This document shows, piece after piece, positions 33,553 to 43,419 of a DNA stretch of 64,000 nucleotides. The notes beneath the pieces are model-generated. The model ran no database searches. It was given only the letters and a program-made list of their open reading frames with translations, and was not told the origin of the DNA. The position numbers and the translations under genes are program-made. How positions within the stretch are numbered: the stretch's first letter is position 1; every line of letters begins with the position of its first letter. Origin of the DNA: Halostagnicola larsenii XH-48. GTDB lineage: Archaea; Halobacteriota; Halobacteria; Halobacteriales; Natrialbaceae. The stretch covers positions 1 to 64,000 of the forward strand of contig NZ_CP007056.1 of assembly GCF_000517625.1 (NCBI RefSeq), read 5' to 3'.

Positions 33553-35406
33553 ATGAGCGACCTGCCATCGACGTACGGTGGGGAGATCCTCCACGTCTAC
33601 CTCGATAGCGGCGAGACCGAACGCGAGGAACTCGCGCTCGAGGACGCACGGCTGTTCCTCGGCGGCAACGGGCTCGCCGTCGAACTCGTCGCCGACCGCG
33701 TCCCGCCGTCGGCCGACCCGTTCGACGCGGACAACGTCGTCGTCTTCGCCGTCGGGCCGATGAACGCCACCCCGTTTCAGAGCACGAGCCGCGGGGTCGT
33801 CGGCTTCGTCAGTCCGATGACCAACGGCTTCTTCGACAGCACGTTCGGCGGGACGTTCCCGCGGGCCCAGAAGACGACGGGGTTCGAAGCCATCGCGTTA
33901 CACGGAGCCGCCGACGAACTCTCGTACGTGCGTATCACCGAGGACGGCGCGTCCGTCGAACCCGCTGTGGACCTTGCTGGCCAGGGAACCTACGAGACCT
34001 GCGAGGCGGTTCGCGAACGCGAGGGCGTCGGCTACGACACCCACGTCATCGCCGCCGGGCCGGCCGGCGAGAACCAGGTGCGCTACGCCTGCCTGTTACA
34101 CGAGTCAGAGCGTCGCGAGGGCGTCGCCGGTCGGGGCGGCAGCGGAGCGGTACTGGGATCGAAGAACGTCAAAGCCGTCGCGATCCGTGAGGGTGAGTTC
34201 GAACCCGAACTCGCGGACGCCGACGGCCTCCGAAAACTCGCGACGGGGCGGATGAAGCCGTTGATGGAGGGGACCGAGATGCTTCAGGAGTACGGAACCA
34301 GCGGGCTCGTGAACCCGATAAACGAGATGGGAAAGCTCGGCCAGCACAACAACCGCTACGAGCAAACGACCCCGGAGAACGCCGAAGCGATAAGCGGCGA
34401 GCGCTTTCGAGAGGAGTTCGTCACCGAGGACACCACCTGTGCTAACTGCGCGGTCGCCTGCGGCAAGCATATCGCCGTCCAGTCGGCGGGAATCACCGAG
34501 GCGAAGATCCCCGAGTTCGAGAGCCTCTTCGGGACTGCCACGATGCAGGAGGTCTACGACGTCAAACGCGTCATGGAGGCGAACGACCTCTGTGACCGGC
34601 TGGGGATGGACACCATCAGCTGGGGCGTGACCGTCGCGTTCGCCCGGGAGTGCTACGAGGAGGGACTGCTTCCCGAAGACGCGTCCCCCCACCTCGAGTT
34701 CGGTGACGCCGAGGGGCTCGTCGAACTCGCGAAACTGACCGCGCGGCGCGAGGGCATCGGCGACCGCCTCGCCGCGGGATCGTTCCGGCTCGCCGAATCA
34801 CTCGACGCCGAGGAGGCGACGCGGTACCTCCACGGCGCGAAGGGGCTCGAGTTCGCGGCTCACTCCCCGCGCGGTCTCAAGGGGATGGCGATCGGGTACG
34901 CAACCTCGACGCGGGGCGGCTCGCACCACGATACGCGTCCGACCCTCCAGTATCAGGCGGAACACGACGAGACGACCGACGGGACCGCCGAGTTCGCCGC
35001 CCGCTCCCAACACTTCACCGCCGTCGGCGACTCGCTGACCCAGTGTCGGTTCGTCAGCGAAGGCGGCTGGGGAGAGCGGCTTAACGAACGCTACGCGGAG
35101 GCCGTGCAGTATGCGACCGGGTGGGACCTCGACGTCGACGACATCGAACGCATCGGCGAGCGAATCTACAACCTTGAACGGCTCGTCAACGTCCAGCGGG
35201 GGATCGCGGGCCGCGAGGACGATACGCTCCCCTACCGCGTCATGCACGAGGCGATTCCGGACGGACCGGCCGCCGGGATGTTCTGTCCGCCCGAGGAACT
35301 CGAGGCCATGCTCGAGGAGTACTACGCGTTCCGCGGCTGGGACGACGACGGCCGCCCGACCGACGAGACGCTTGAGCGCCTCGACCTCGAGCGGTTCGCT
35401 GCCTGA
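33553..35406 (+). CDS. Tungsten-type aldehyde:ferredoxin oxidoreductase
   Basis: This 617-residue AOR-family enzyme oxidises an aldehyde to a carboxylate, passing electrons to ferredoxin through a bis-pterin tungsten (or molybdenum) site and a 4Fe-4S cluster. Three cluster cysteines are in CANCAVAC (296, 299, 303). The fourth is probably Cys498 in DSLTQC, where most relatives have DxxGLC. The pterin-binding stretch GRGGSGAVLGSKNVKAVA is intact. Immediate coupling to an omega-aminotransferase suggests a semialdehyde, such as malonate semialdehyde, as substrate (inference). Confidence 0.88.
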   Translation: MSDLPSTYGGEILHVYLDSGETEREELALEDARLFLGGNGLAVELVADRVPPSADPFDADNVVVFAVGPMNATPFQSTSRGVVGFVSPMTNGFFDSTFGGTFPRAQKTTGFEAIALHGAADELSYVRITEDGASVEPAVDLAGQGTYETCEAVREREGVGYDTHVIAAGPAGENQVRYACLLHESERREGVAGRGGSGAVLGSKNVKAVAIREGEFEPELADADGLRKLATGRMKPLMEGTEMLQEYGTSGLVNPINEMGKLGQHNNRYEQTTPENAEAISGERFREEFVTEDTTCANCAVACGKHIAVQSAGITEAKIPEFESLFGTATMQEVYDVKRVMEANDLCDRLGMDTISWGVTVAFARECYEEGLLPEDASPHLEFGDAEGLVELAKLTARREGIGDRLAAGSFRLAESLDAEEATRYLHGAKGLEFAAHSPRGLKGMAIGYATSTRGGSHHDTRPTLQYQAEHDETTDGTAEFAARSQHFTAVGDSLTQCRFVSEGGWGERLNERYAEAVQYATGWDLDVDDIERIGERIYNLERLVNVQRGIAGREDDTLPYRVMHEAIPDGPAAGMFCPPEELEAMLEEYYAFRGWDDDGRPTDETLERLDLERFAA

Positions 35407-35575
35407 ACAACCCTTTCGAATCGTCTGTCGGCGATTAGCGCCGTCGCTGGCACGGTGTGTGGATCGACAGCAAGTGGATCGACCAGAAATAGGGTGGATC
35501 GACCTGAACGGTAGTTCCGACGATGGGGTCCGTGGGGAATGAACTAATACCTCTCGGGAAAATTCATACGATGTA

Positions 35576-37462
35576 ATGGTTTCCGATCCGGAGTACGCGG
35601 TCCACGCCGAGTTGAACGTACAGGTCGAAACGCGCGATGGAATACACCTCGCGACCGATATCTACCGTCCCGCAGACCCGGAGACGGGTGAGCCGATCGA
35701 CGAACCGAAGCCGGTCCTGCTCGACCGGACGCCCTACGGCAAGCGCGGGCGCATGGAACGACACGGCGAGTGGTACGCCAAACGCGGCTACGTCGTCGCG
35801 ATACAGGACTGTCGCGGCCGCTTCGACAGCGAGGGCGAGTACTACATCTTCAAGAACGAACCCGAAGACGGCTACGACGCCGTCGAGTGGCTCGCCGAAC
35901 GACCCTACTGCGACGGGCAGGTCGGCACCTTCGGCACCTCCTACGGCGCGTGGGTCCAGAGCGCGCTCGCGACCCAGGACCCGCCCCACCTCGAGGCCAT
36001 GTTCGTCAATCAGGGCGCGGCGAACGGCCGAAAGGCGACGTTCCGACACAACGGCGCGTTCGAACTGCGTTGGCTCGCCTGGGCCTTTACCCTCGGCGGC
36101 GGGTTCGCCAAACGCGCGCTCGAGAACGAGGACGTCCAGCAGCGTCTGGCCAACGTCGACGTCGGCGACGTCCTCGAGAACGGCCCGGTTCAGCGCGGAC
36201 AGTCGCCGCTGCGGCACATCCCCGACTACGAGGAGTGGGCCTTCGACATCATGACGCAGGGAAGCGCCAGCGACGACCTCTGGCAGGAACCTGGCTTTAA
36301 CTTCGAGGCGTTCTACGACGAGTCGGCCGACGTGCCTACCGTCTACTCGGGCGCGTGGTACGACTCCTACACGAAGGCGACCTGTGACAACTTCGAGGCG
36401 CTGGCCGAGCGCAAGGACAGCGACCACTACCTGCTGATGGGGCCCTGGACCCACGGCTGGAACACGTATCCGCTGCCCTCCTGGAACAAGTCCTACTCGG
36501 GAGAACTCGAGTTCGGCGAGGCGGCCCTGCGGGACTACCAGGAGACCAGGCTGCGATTCTTCGATCACTACCTCAAGGGCGAAGACACCTGGTCGGACCA
36601 GCCGACGGTCCAGTACTTCGAGATGGGGACTGGCGACGGCTCCCGGTCCGGCGACCGACTCTTCCACGGCGGCGAGTGGCGCTCGGCGTCGGCGTGGCCG
36701 CTCCCCGATACCGAGTTCGAGACCTATTACGTCCACGGCGACGGGACGCTCTCGACGGAGCAGCCGACCGCAGAGAACGATTCGACCACCTACGAGTTCG
36801 ACCCCAAAGACCCTGTCCCGACGCTCGGCGGCAACTGTTCGTCGTACATCACCTACGAGCAACGCGAGGAGAACATCCTCGAGTATCCACTCGCCCAGCG
36901 CAAACTGCAGGACCTCACCGGTCGAGGCGGCTACGATCAACGGACCCGGCCCGACACGCTCGGAGCCGACGAACCCTACGGCCCGCTCGAGCAGCGAAGC
37001 GACGTGCTGGTCTATCGCACCTCGCCGCTCGAGGAGGCGGTCGAGGTTACGGGCCCGATCAACGTAACCGTCTACGGGTCGACCGACGCGCCGGACACCG
37101 ACTTCACGGCGAAGCTGATCGACGAGTATCCGGCAAGCGAGGACTTCCCCAACGGCTTCGCGGTCAACGTCTCGGACTCGATCTGTCGCGGCCGGTATCG
37201 CGGCTACCGCGACGAACCGGACTTCCTCGAGGCCGGCGAGGTTTACGCGTTCGAGATGGAGCCGTACCCGACGTCGACCGTCTTCGAGGAAGGCCACCGG
37301 ATCCGGCTCGATATCTCCTCGTCGAACTACCCGCGCTTCGACGTGAACCACAACACGGGCGGTCCGCTCTACGGCGACCGCGAGTACAACGTGGCGACCA
37401 ACACGGTCCACCACGACAGCGAGTACGCGACGCGGATCGAACTGCCGGTCCAGCCGCGGTAA
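35576..37462 (+). CDS. CocE/NonD family alpha/beta hydrolase (S15-like)
   Basis: This 628-residue hydrolase has the S15/CocE fold. The serine nucleophile is in GTFGTSYGAW, the aspartate probably in YSGAWYDSYTK and the histidine in MGPWTHGWN. A C-terminal jelly-roll domain follows (RPDTLG onward, ending with IRLDISSSNYPRF). Members cleave esters or amides such as cocaine, glutaryl-cephalosporin acids or Xaa-Pro peptides. No signal peptide is seen, so it should be cytoplasmic. The substrate is unknown; context suggests an amide or ester feeding the same catabolic island. Confidence 0.88.
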   Translation: MVSDPEYAVHAELNVQVETRDGIHLATDIYRPADPETGEPIDEPKPVLLDRTPYGKRGRMERHGEWYAKRGYVVAIQDCRGRFDSEGEYYIFKNEPEDGYDAVEWLAERPYCDGQVGTFGTSYGAWVQSALATQDPPHLEAMFVNQGAANGRKATFRHNGAFELRWLAWAFTLGGGFAKRALENEDVQQRLANVDVGDVLENGPVQRGQSPLRHIPDYEEWAFDIMTQGSASDDLWQEPGFNFEAFYDESADVPTVYSGAWYDSYTKATCDNFEALAERKDSDHYLLMGPWTHGWNTYPLPSWNKSYSGELEFGEAALRDYQETRLRFFDHYLKGEDTWSDQPTVQYFEMGTGDGSRSGDRLFHGGEWRSASAWPLPDTEFETYYVHGDGTLSTEQPTAENDSTTYEFDPKDPVPTLGGNCSSYITYEQREENILEYPLAQRKLQDLTGRGGYDQRTRPDTLGADEPYGPLEQRSDVLVYRTSPLEEAVEVTGPINVTVYGSTDAPDTDFTAKLIDEYPASEDFPNGFAVNVSDSICRGRYRGYRDEPDFLEAGEVYAFEMEPYPTSTVFEEGHRIRLDISSSNYPRFDVNHNTGGPLYGDREYNVATNTVHHDSEYATRIELPVQPR

Positions 37463-37536
37463 CCGCTCCAGTTTCTTCCGGTTTCCGTCCCCGACGCGGC
37501 CCCGTTGGACTCTCGTTGGTACACGGGTACGCGCTT

Positions 37537-38700
37537 TCAGTGCCCGATCGTTCGAACCCAGAGCAGCCAGATCGCACCGACCGAGAGTCCCATCGCCGCG
37601 AAGCCCGCCGCGTATCCCGCCGTCGCCGTCAGCAATCGGCCGACGAGCCACGGGTACGCGAGCGCTCCGGCGTTCCCGACGAGTAACATTCCCGAAAGCG
37701 TCACGCCCGAGTCGTCGGTCAGTTCCGAGAACGCGAGGCTAAACAGCGGCCCGAACGGAATCCCGAAGCCGAAACCGGTCAGGACGAGTCCCGCGGCGAT
37801 TCCGATCGCTGACTGCGCTGCGATCGACGCTGCAAGGCCGCCGAGGACGATCGTCAGGCCGAGCAACGACCCTGCTACCGTGGCCCGCTCGCCGTAGCCT
37901 CGAGACAGCCACCCGCCCAGGCCGCGGCCCAGCACCGTCGCCAGCGCGAAGCCGACGAGGACGGCGACTGCCGGGACGGCCGCGGTGGCGAGGACCTCCG
38001 TGTACCACGTCGCCGCGACCATCAGGAAGCCGAACGTCGCCATGTTTCCGAGACCGAGCGCGAGGCCGCCGGCCGACGTGAAGGGCTCGATGTACGCCCG
38101 AAAGGGAGCGATCGCGTTTCCGGTGACCGGTGTTAACCGCAGGGTCAACGCGGCCCCGAGAAGCGTGCTTGCGGCCGCGGCGAGCACCGGTGCGATCGGG
38201 CCGAGCGCATCGACTGCAGGCGGACTCGCCGCGAGGGCGACGGCCAGACCCAGCGTGAACAGCGCGCCGAGCATCCCCTGGGCGGTCGCGGTGTCGGCTC
38301 CGGTCGTCCGAAGCCCGACGTACTTCATGCCGGCGACGAACGCCGTTCCCTGCCCCAGACCGAGCAGGAGCCGGGAGAGGTACGTCGTCTCGAGTGTCAC
38401 GCCGGCCCCGATAGCGATGCCGACGCCGGCTCCAGCGAGGCCGAGCGCGCCGACCCGTTCGACCCGCATCGTTCGCGTGAGCCGATCGGCGGGAACGACC
38501 GCAAGCAGTTGGCCGAGCAAGAACAACGACATGCCGAACCCGGCTGCATCGGGCCCGACCCCGCTCGCGATAAGCAGCGTCACGTATGTCCCGTAGGAGC
38601 CAACGGCGAGCCCGAGGCCGAACAGTCCGACGCCGACGGCACCGACCGCTCGCCACGGGATCGACTGGCTACCCGTCGCCGTCTCCTTCGCGGTTGCCAT
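37537..38700 (-). CDS. MFS transporter
   Basis: This 387-residue protein has about 12 hydrophobic segments and an MFS-type loop between segments 2 and 3 (ADRLTRTMRVERVGALGL). Substrate and direction are unknown. The ATG at 38700 is preferred over a TTG four codons upstream. It is divergent from the NCS2 permease at 38821, sharing a 120-base promoter region. Confidence 0.85.
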   Translation of the reverse strand: MATAKETATGSQSIPWRAVGAVGVGLFGLGLAVGSYGTYVTLLIASGVGPDAAGFGMSLFLLGQLLAVVPADRLTRTMRVERVGALGLAGAGVGIAIGAGVTLETTYLSRLLLGLGQGTAFVAGMKYVGLRTTGADTATAQGMLGALFTLGLAVALAASPPAVDALGPIAPVLAAAASTLLGAALTLRLTPVTGNAIAPFRAYIEPFTSAGGLALGLGNMATFGFLMVAATWYTEVLATAAVPAVAVLVGFALATVLGRGLGGWLSRGYGERATVAGSLLGLTIVLGGLAASIAAQSAIGIAAGLVLTGFGFGIPFGPLFSLAFSELTDDSGVTLSGMLLVGNAGALAYPWLVGRLLTATAGYAAGFAAMGLSVGAIWLLWVRTIGH

Positions 38701-38820
38701 TGACGTGTCCAACCCGTTACCTCACTAAATGCATTGCGGCGACGGTGATCGACGAGTAATTGACCCTGCGCGCGACGACTCCGGAGTAAGCTATATACGT
38801 ACCTGATCGCATCTGGACAC

Positions 38821-40188
38821 ATGGTGGATGGTAACACTGAACGCCGTCCGGCGCCGGACGATGACCAACTGATCGAGTACGGCATCGAAGACAAGCCGCC
38901 GCTGGCGGAGGCGATTCCGCTGGGGATGCAACACCTGCTGGCGATGTTCCTCTCGACGGTCGCGTTACCGCTCGTGATCGCGGGTGCGATCGGCCTCGAC
39001 GGCGCTGAAACAACGTTTATCGTACAGATGGCGCTGCTGGTCGCCGGGGTCGCGACGATCGTGCAGGTCTACTCGATCGGTCCGGTCGGGGCGCGGCTTC
39101 CGATCGTAATGGGCACGAGCGCTATCTTCGTCGCCCCGCTTATCAACATCGGCGGGACCTACGGCATTGGGGCTATCTTCGGTGCGGTCATCATCGCCGC
39201 GCCCGTCGAGATCGTTATCGGGTACTTCTACGAAGACCTTCGTCGATTGTTCCCACCGCTCGTGACGGGGATCGTCGTGATGCTCGTCGGTCTGACGCTG
39301 ATTCCGGTCGCTATGGAGTACTCCGCGGGCGGCGTCGGATCCGAGGACTTCGGCGCGTTGCACAACCTCGGCCTCGCGGGGCTCGTATTCGTCCTCGCGA
39401 TCGGGTTGAATCAGTACTTCGAGGGCTTCGTCTCGATCTCGAGCATCCTGATCGCGGTCGTCGTCGGCTACCTCGTCGCTTACCCGCTCGGCTTGCTCGA
39501 CCTCTCGGGCGTGGCCGAGGCGGCGTGGATCGAAGCGCCGACGCCGCTACAGTTCGGCGTCGAGTTCCACCCGAGCGCGATCGTGATCGCCGCGTTCGCC
39601 TACGTTATCACCTCGATCGAGACGATCGGGGACATCGAGGGGACCACGGGGACGGTCGATCGACGCGCAACCTCCGACGAGATGAGCGGTGGCCTCATCG
39701 CAGACGGCGTCATGAGCATGCTCGCCGGCGTGTTCAACGCGTTCCCCAACACCTCGTTCTCCCAGAACGTCGGGCTCATCGGCTTTACCGGCGTCGCCAG
39801 TCGATTCGTCGTCGGCATCTGCGGCGTGTTCCTCGTGATCCTCGGACTCGTACCGAAAGTCGCTGCCGTCGCCGCCGCGATGCCCGATCCCGTTCTCGGC
39901 GGCGCTGCGGTCGTCCTGTTCGGGATGATCTTTTCGATCGGACTCCGGATCGTGGCGGACCGCGTGGAACTCGAGCGACGGAACCTGACGATCATCGCCG
40001 CCTCCGTGGTCCTCGGCGTCGGCGTCGAAACCACGCCCGAGATACTCGAGCAACTACCGGAGTCCGTGAGCGTGCTGGTCGGCTCCGGATTGCTGGTCGG
40101 CGGGGTTACGGCGCTCGTGCTCAATCTGGTGCTTCCCGGCGACGGCGGACTGGGCGGCGGGTCGAGTCAGACGCCGATGTCCGACTAA
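38821..40188 (+). CDS. NCS2 xanthine/urate-type permease
   Basis: This 455-residue membrane carrier of the NCS2 family has YGIEDKPPLAEAIPLGMQHL near the start. The substrate-site segment FNAFPNTSFSQNVGLIGFTG is the form typical of purine (xanthine, urate) rather than uracil carriers. A GCTATATACG promoter lies about 30 bases upstream. It probably supplies the molybdenum hydroxylase encoded at 45.9-50.5 kb. Confidence 0.9.
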   Translation: MVDGNTERRPAPDDDQLIEYGIEDKPPLAEAIPLGMQHLLAMFLSTVALPLVIAGAIGLDGAETTFIVQMALLVAGVATIVQVYSIGPVGARLPIVMGTSAIFVAPLINIGGTYGIGAIFGAVIIAAPVEIVIGYFYEDLRRLFPPLVTGIVVMLVGLTLIPVAMEYSAGGVGSEDFGALHNLGLAGLVFVLAIGLNQYFEGFVSISSILIAVVVGYLVAYPLGLLDLSGVAEAAWIEAPTPLQFGVEFHPSAIVIAAFAYVITSIETIGDIEGTTGTVDRRATSDEMSGGLIADGVMSMLAGVFNAFPNTSFSQNVGLIGFTGVASRFVVGICGVFLVILGLVPKVAAVAAAMPDPVLGGAAVVLFGMIFSIGLRIVADRVELERRNLTIIAASVVLGVGVETTPEILEQLPESVSVLVGSGLLVGGVTALVLNLVLPGDGGLGGGSSQTPMSD

Positions 40189-40241
40189 CCGCGAGAAGAT
40201 GAGATACGCTGTTTTTCTCTCTGTCATCGGGGTAGCATCGA

Positions 40242-41279
40242 CTAGGGCTCGAAAACGACCATCCCGTGACTCTCGCCGTTTCGAATCCGCTCGTGGGCTG
40301 CGGGCACCTCTTCGAGGCCGATGCGTTCGGAGATGATCGGATCGATCCGACCGGCGGCGAACAGTTCGCCGGCTCTGACCACCTCGTCTTTCGTCGCGTA
40401 CCGCGACCCGAGCAGCGCTCCTTCTTTCACGACGAACTCCTTTAGCAGCGGCGCGAACGAGCGCTCGTGGTGGGTCGTCAGCGTGACGATCTGGCCGCCC
40501 ATTCCCAGGGCCTCCCAGGCCGCCTCGAGCGTTTCAACATCACCGACGGTATCGACGACGACCGTCGGGCCGCGTTCGGTCGGTGCTGCCTCGCGGAGTC
40601 GGTCGGCGAACCCCTCCCCGCGGGCGTCGATCGGCGTCACCATCCCGCCGGTTACGCGGTCGACGTGCTCGAGGCGTTCGTCGTCGATGTCCGCCGCGAG
40701 CACTCGAGCGCCTCGCCGGGCGGCCAGCTGCGAGAGGTGAATACCAACCCGTCCTGCAGCGCCGATAACGACGACGGTGTCGGTGTCGTCGATTCCGGTT
40801 CGCCGGCAGATGTGAAGCGGCGTCGCGAGTCCGTCGGTGGCGATCGCTCCCGCGGCGAAACTCGCCCCGTCGGGCAGGGGAAGGACGTTCGTCGCCGGGG
40901 CGACCGCCTTCTCGGCGTACGCGCCGTCGCAGTTCACGCCGTACCAGCCCTCGACGTCCAGACACTGATTCGTCTCGCCGCGCCGGCAGGCGCTACAGTC
41001 GCCACACGAGAGATAGAAGTACGCGAGGACGCGATCCCCCGGCCGCACCCCCTCGACGCCGTCGCCAATCGCGTCGACGATTCCGGCAAACTCGTGGCCC
41101 GGTATCCGCGGGGTGAGCGTGGGATCGTCCACGAGCCCACCTTGAATCGCGTTTTCGATCGTCCGGGTGACGCCACAGGCGCGAACGTCGATTCGAACCT
41201 CGCCCGGCCCGGGCTCGGGTTCCGGCACCGTTTCGACCGAGAGCGATCCGCCCCACTCCTCGAGAACGCAGGCTTTCAT
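40242..41279 (-). CDS. Zinc-dependent alcohol dehydrogenase family protein
   Basis: This medium-chain dehydrogenase/reductase of 345 residues has catalytic-zinc residues around RACGVTR and GHEFAG. Four structural-zinc cysteines lie in LSCGDCSACRRGETNQC, and there is an NAD(P) loop VVIGAAGRVGIHLSQLA. Substrate is unknown; members act on alcohols, aldehydes or quinones. MKACVLEEWGG is the family N-terminus; two residues (MS) would be added from an in-frame ATG at 41285. Confidence 0.88.
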   Translation of the reverse strand: MKACVLEEWGGSLSVETVPEPEPGPGEVRIDVRACGVTRTIENAIQGGLVDDPTLTPRIPGHEFAGIVDAIGDGVEGVRPGDRVLAYFYLSCGDCSACRRGETNQCLDVEGWYGVNCDGAYAEKAVAPATNVLPLPDGASFAAGAIATDGLATPLHICRRTGIDDTDTVVVIGAAGRVGIHLSQLAARRGARVLAADIDDERLEHVDRVTGGMVTPIDARGEGFADRLREAAPTERGPTVVVDTVGDVETLEAAWEALGMGGQIVTLTTHHERSFAPLLKEFVVKEGALLGSRYATKDEVVRAGELFAAGRIDPIISERIGLEEVPAAHERIRNGESHGMVVFEP

Positions 41280-41405
41280 ACTCATACGTCCGAGTGTCTC
41301 GCGCGAGGCTAATAGCGTTACCCCCGGGTGAGAGCCATTCCCCTTCTTTCTCGCCTCCCTAACTGTCGGTGAAAGTATAATACTACTGCGGTCCGTATAG
41401 AGCGT

Positions 41406-41831
41406 ATGGCCGACCGAATTCTGGTTCCAGTCGATGGATCGGACCGATCAGACGAGACGCTCGAGTACGCGATGGAGACGTTTCCCGACGCAGAGATCAC
41501 GGCGCTGCACGTCGTCGAAGTGGGACAGGGCGACATCGGCACGTTCTCCGCGATGACGGGGGACGTTCCCGGCGACGAGGCCGAACTGGAACGCTCCGAG
41601 GGGATCCTCGAGGCCGCTCGCGAGCGCGGCGAGGAACACGGCGTCGAGATCGAGACCGAACGCGGACGCGGACGCCCCGACCGCCTGATCGTCAGACGGG
41701 CCGAGGACGGTAACTACGACCTGATCGTCATCGGCAGTCACGGTCGAGACGGCCTCGCGCGGGTGCTTCTCGGAAGCGTCGCGGAGAAAGTCACGCGGCG
41801 GTCGCCGGTGCCGGTGTTGGTCGCTCGATAG
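41406..41831 (+). CDS. UspA universal stress protein
   Basis: This 141-residue single-domain Usp protein begins ILVPVDGSDRSDETLEYA. It has the ATP-binding pattern GSHGRDGLARVLLGSVAEKV before RRSPVPVLV. It probably binds ATP and acts in stress or energy-state response. It is a stand-alone gene with a GTATAATAC box about 25 bases upstream. Confidence 0.93.
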   Translation: MADRILVPVDGSDRSDETLEYAMETFPDAEITALHVVEVGQGDIGTFSAMTGDVPGDEAELERSEGILEAARERGEEHGVEIETERGRGRPDRLIVRRAEDGNYDLIVIGSHGRDGLARVLLGSVAEKVTRRSPVPVLVAR

Positions 41832-41878
41832 GAACGTTCGAAAACGGCCGCCGAACTCTGCCGTCTATTTTCGCCCGC

Positions 41879-43267
41879 TCAGACCCGGTCGGCGTCCTCG
41901 GGGATCTCGTGGGCGGGAAGCAGGCCGGGTTTCTCGAGGGCGTAGTAGCCGACGACGTGGACGACCGCCGCCGCGATCATCCCGTTGAGTGCGGCGATTC
42001 CGGGAAGCGGTGCCGCGACCGTGAGCCCCGGAAGCACCGACCCGGCGGTCAGAACGGCGACGAGACAGCCGGCGACGTACGCGATGATGCTCGTCCACCG
42101 AATGCTCGTGAACCGGACGTCACTCATTCGCGGAATCGCTCCCCGCCAGCACAGCAGAAAGTCGACGATGATGATCGCACCGAGCGGCGGGACGTACTGG
42201 CCCAGCAACTCGAGCCACGGCAGGAGGAGGCTGTCCGCGCCCGCGAGGGCCAGACCGATCCCGACGAAACAGCCCACGATGACGAACGGCCGCTTTCGGT
42301 CGAAGTCGAAGGCTTCCGCCCCCGCGACGCTGAACGCGTAGGCCGCGTTGTCGTTGGTCGTCCAGATGTTCAAGATCAGCGCGATCAGGCCGACGGTCGC
42401 CAGCCCCTGTGCGACCAGCACTTCGTAGAGATCGCCCGATGGCGTCACGTCGTAGACGGCCCCGCCGACCGCGCCGCTGAGAAAGAGAAAGCTGTTTCCG
42501 ACGAGGAAGGCGATCAACCCGGCCCAGAACGCGACTCGAGAGTTGATCGCAAAGCGCGCCCAGTTCGGGGCCTGCGTGCCGGCGCTGATGAACGTTCCAA
42601 CGACGATGGTCACCGCGAGGCCGAACGACATCTCGCCGCCCCCAACCTGGGACAGCAGCCCGTCGATACCGCCGGCGTCGCCCAGCGCGAGGACGATCGA
42701 GAGGACGCCGACGATCACGAGGAACGGCACTGCAATATAGGACAGCTTCTCCATCCCGTCGTATCCGAAGTACGCGGTCAGCATGTGCATCAACCCCCAG
42801 ACGACGATTAACCCGCTGAGCATCGCCGCGCTCTCGAGTCCTAGGTAGGTCGCTGTCGGCACCGCGACCATCGGAATGGTTACGCCGAACCAGCCGACCT
42901 GGGTCCCACCCAGCAGGAGATCGGCCCACTTCGCGCCGATCTGGCCGAAGGAGTACCGGGCCAGCAGGACCGTCGTCAATCCGGCTCTCGCGGAGATTGC
43001 ACAGAGCAGCGCGACGTAGCCCCCGAGGATAATGTGGCCGACGACCATCGCCGAGAGCATTTCCTGGAACCCCATCGCCGCGCTGACCTCCGCCCCTGCC
43101 CACATCGTCCCCGCGAAGAAGACGAGACCGAGCAGAACCGCCGAGAGACTGACCAGCCCCTTTCGTTCGTCCTTCGGAACGTGCTCGAGCGGATAGTCGG
43201 GGTCGGGGAGGCTCTCGTCTCCGAATACGATACGCCGCCAGTCGAAGCCACCGTCGCGTGTTGCCAT
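41879..43267 (-). CDS. codB: NCS1 cytosine/purine permease (CodB-like)
   Basis: This 462-residue membrane protein has 12 hydrophobic segments and CodB-like features: VGWFGVTIPMVAVP, QAPNWARFA and IWTTNDNAAYAFSVAGAEAF. The NCS1 family imports cytosine, hydantoin, allantoin or thiamine precursors. It is divergent from a CodA-like deaminase, reproducing the codBA association but on opposite strands. The ATG at 43267 is used because an upstream in-frame start would add non-conserved residues. Confidence 0.88.
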   Translation of the reverse strand: MATRDGGFDWRRIVFGDESLPDPDYPLEHVPKDERKGLVSLSAVLLGLVFFAGTMWAGAEVSAAMGFQEMLSAMVVGHIILGGYVALLCAISARAGLTTVLLARYSFGQIGAKWADLLLGGTQVGWFGVTIPMVAVPTATYLGLESAAMLSGLIVVWGLMHMLTAYFGYDGMEKLSYIAVPFLVIVGVLSIVLALGDAGGIDGLLSQVGGGEMSFGLAVTIVVGTFISAGTQAPNWARFAINSRVAFWAGLIAFLVGNSFLFLSGAVGGAVYDVTPSGDLYEVLVAQGLATVGLIALILNIWTTNDNAAYAFSVAGAEAFDFDRKRPFVIVGCFVGIGLALAGADSLLLPWLELLGQYVPPLGAIIIVDFLLCWRGAIPRMSDVRFTSIRWTSIIAYVAGCLVAVLTAGSVLPGLTVAAPLPGIAALNGMIAAAVVHVVGYYALEKPGLLPAHEIPEDADRV

Positions 43268-43419
43268 GGTACATGACAGCTCACCCCGAGATAATGAATG
43301 TTTTGGACAACTGACCAAGGCTTCGTGGCATAATTTCTGATATGCGAATGATTTCCGCCAAGCGGTTCTGGCCTGGCACCCACGGAACTATTATCGGGGT
43401 GGGCGACAGTCGTAGGGAC

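Noticed and set aside
35564-37651. Minus-strand open frame of nearly 700 residues
   Set aside because: It is antisense to the CocE/NonD hydrolase, whose catalytic motifs are all present. The antisense product is Arg/Val-rich with no recognisable domain.
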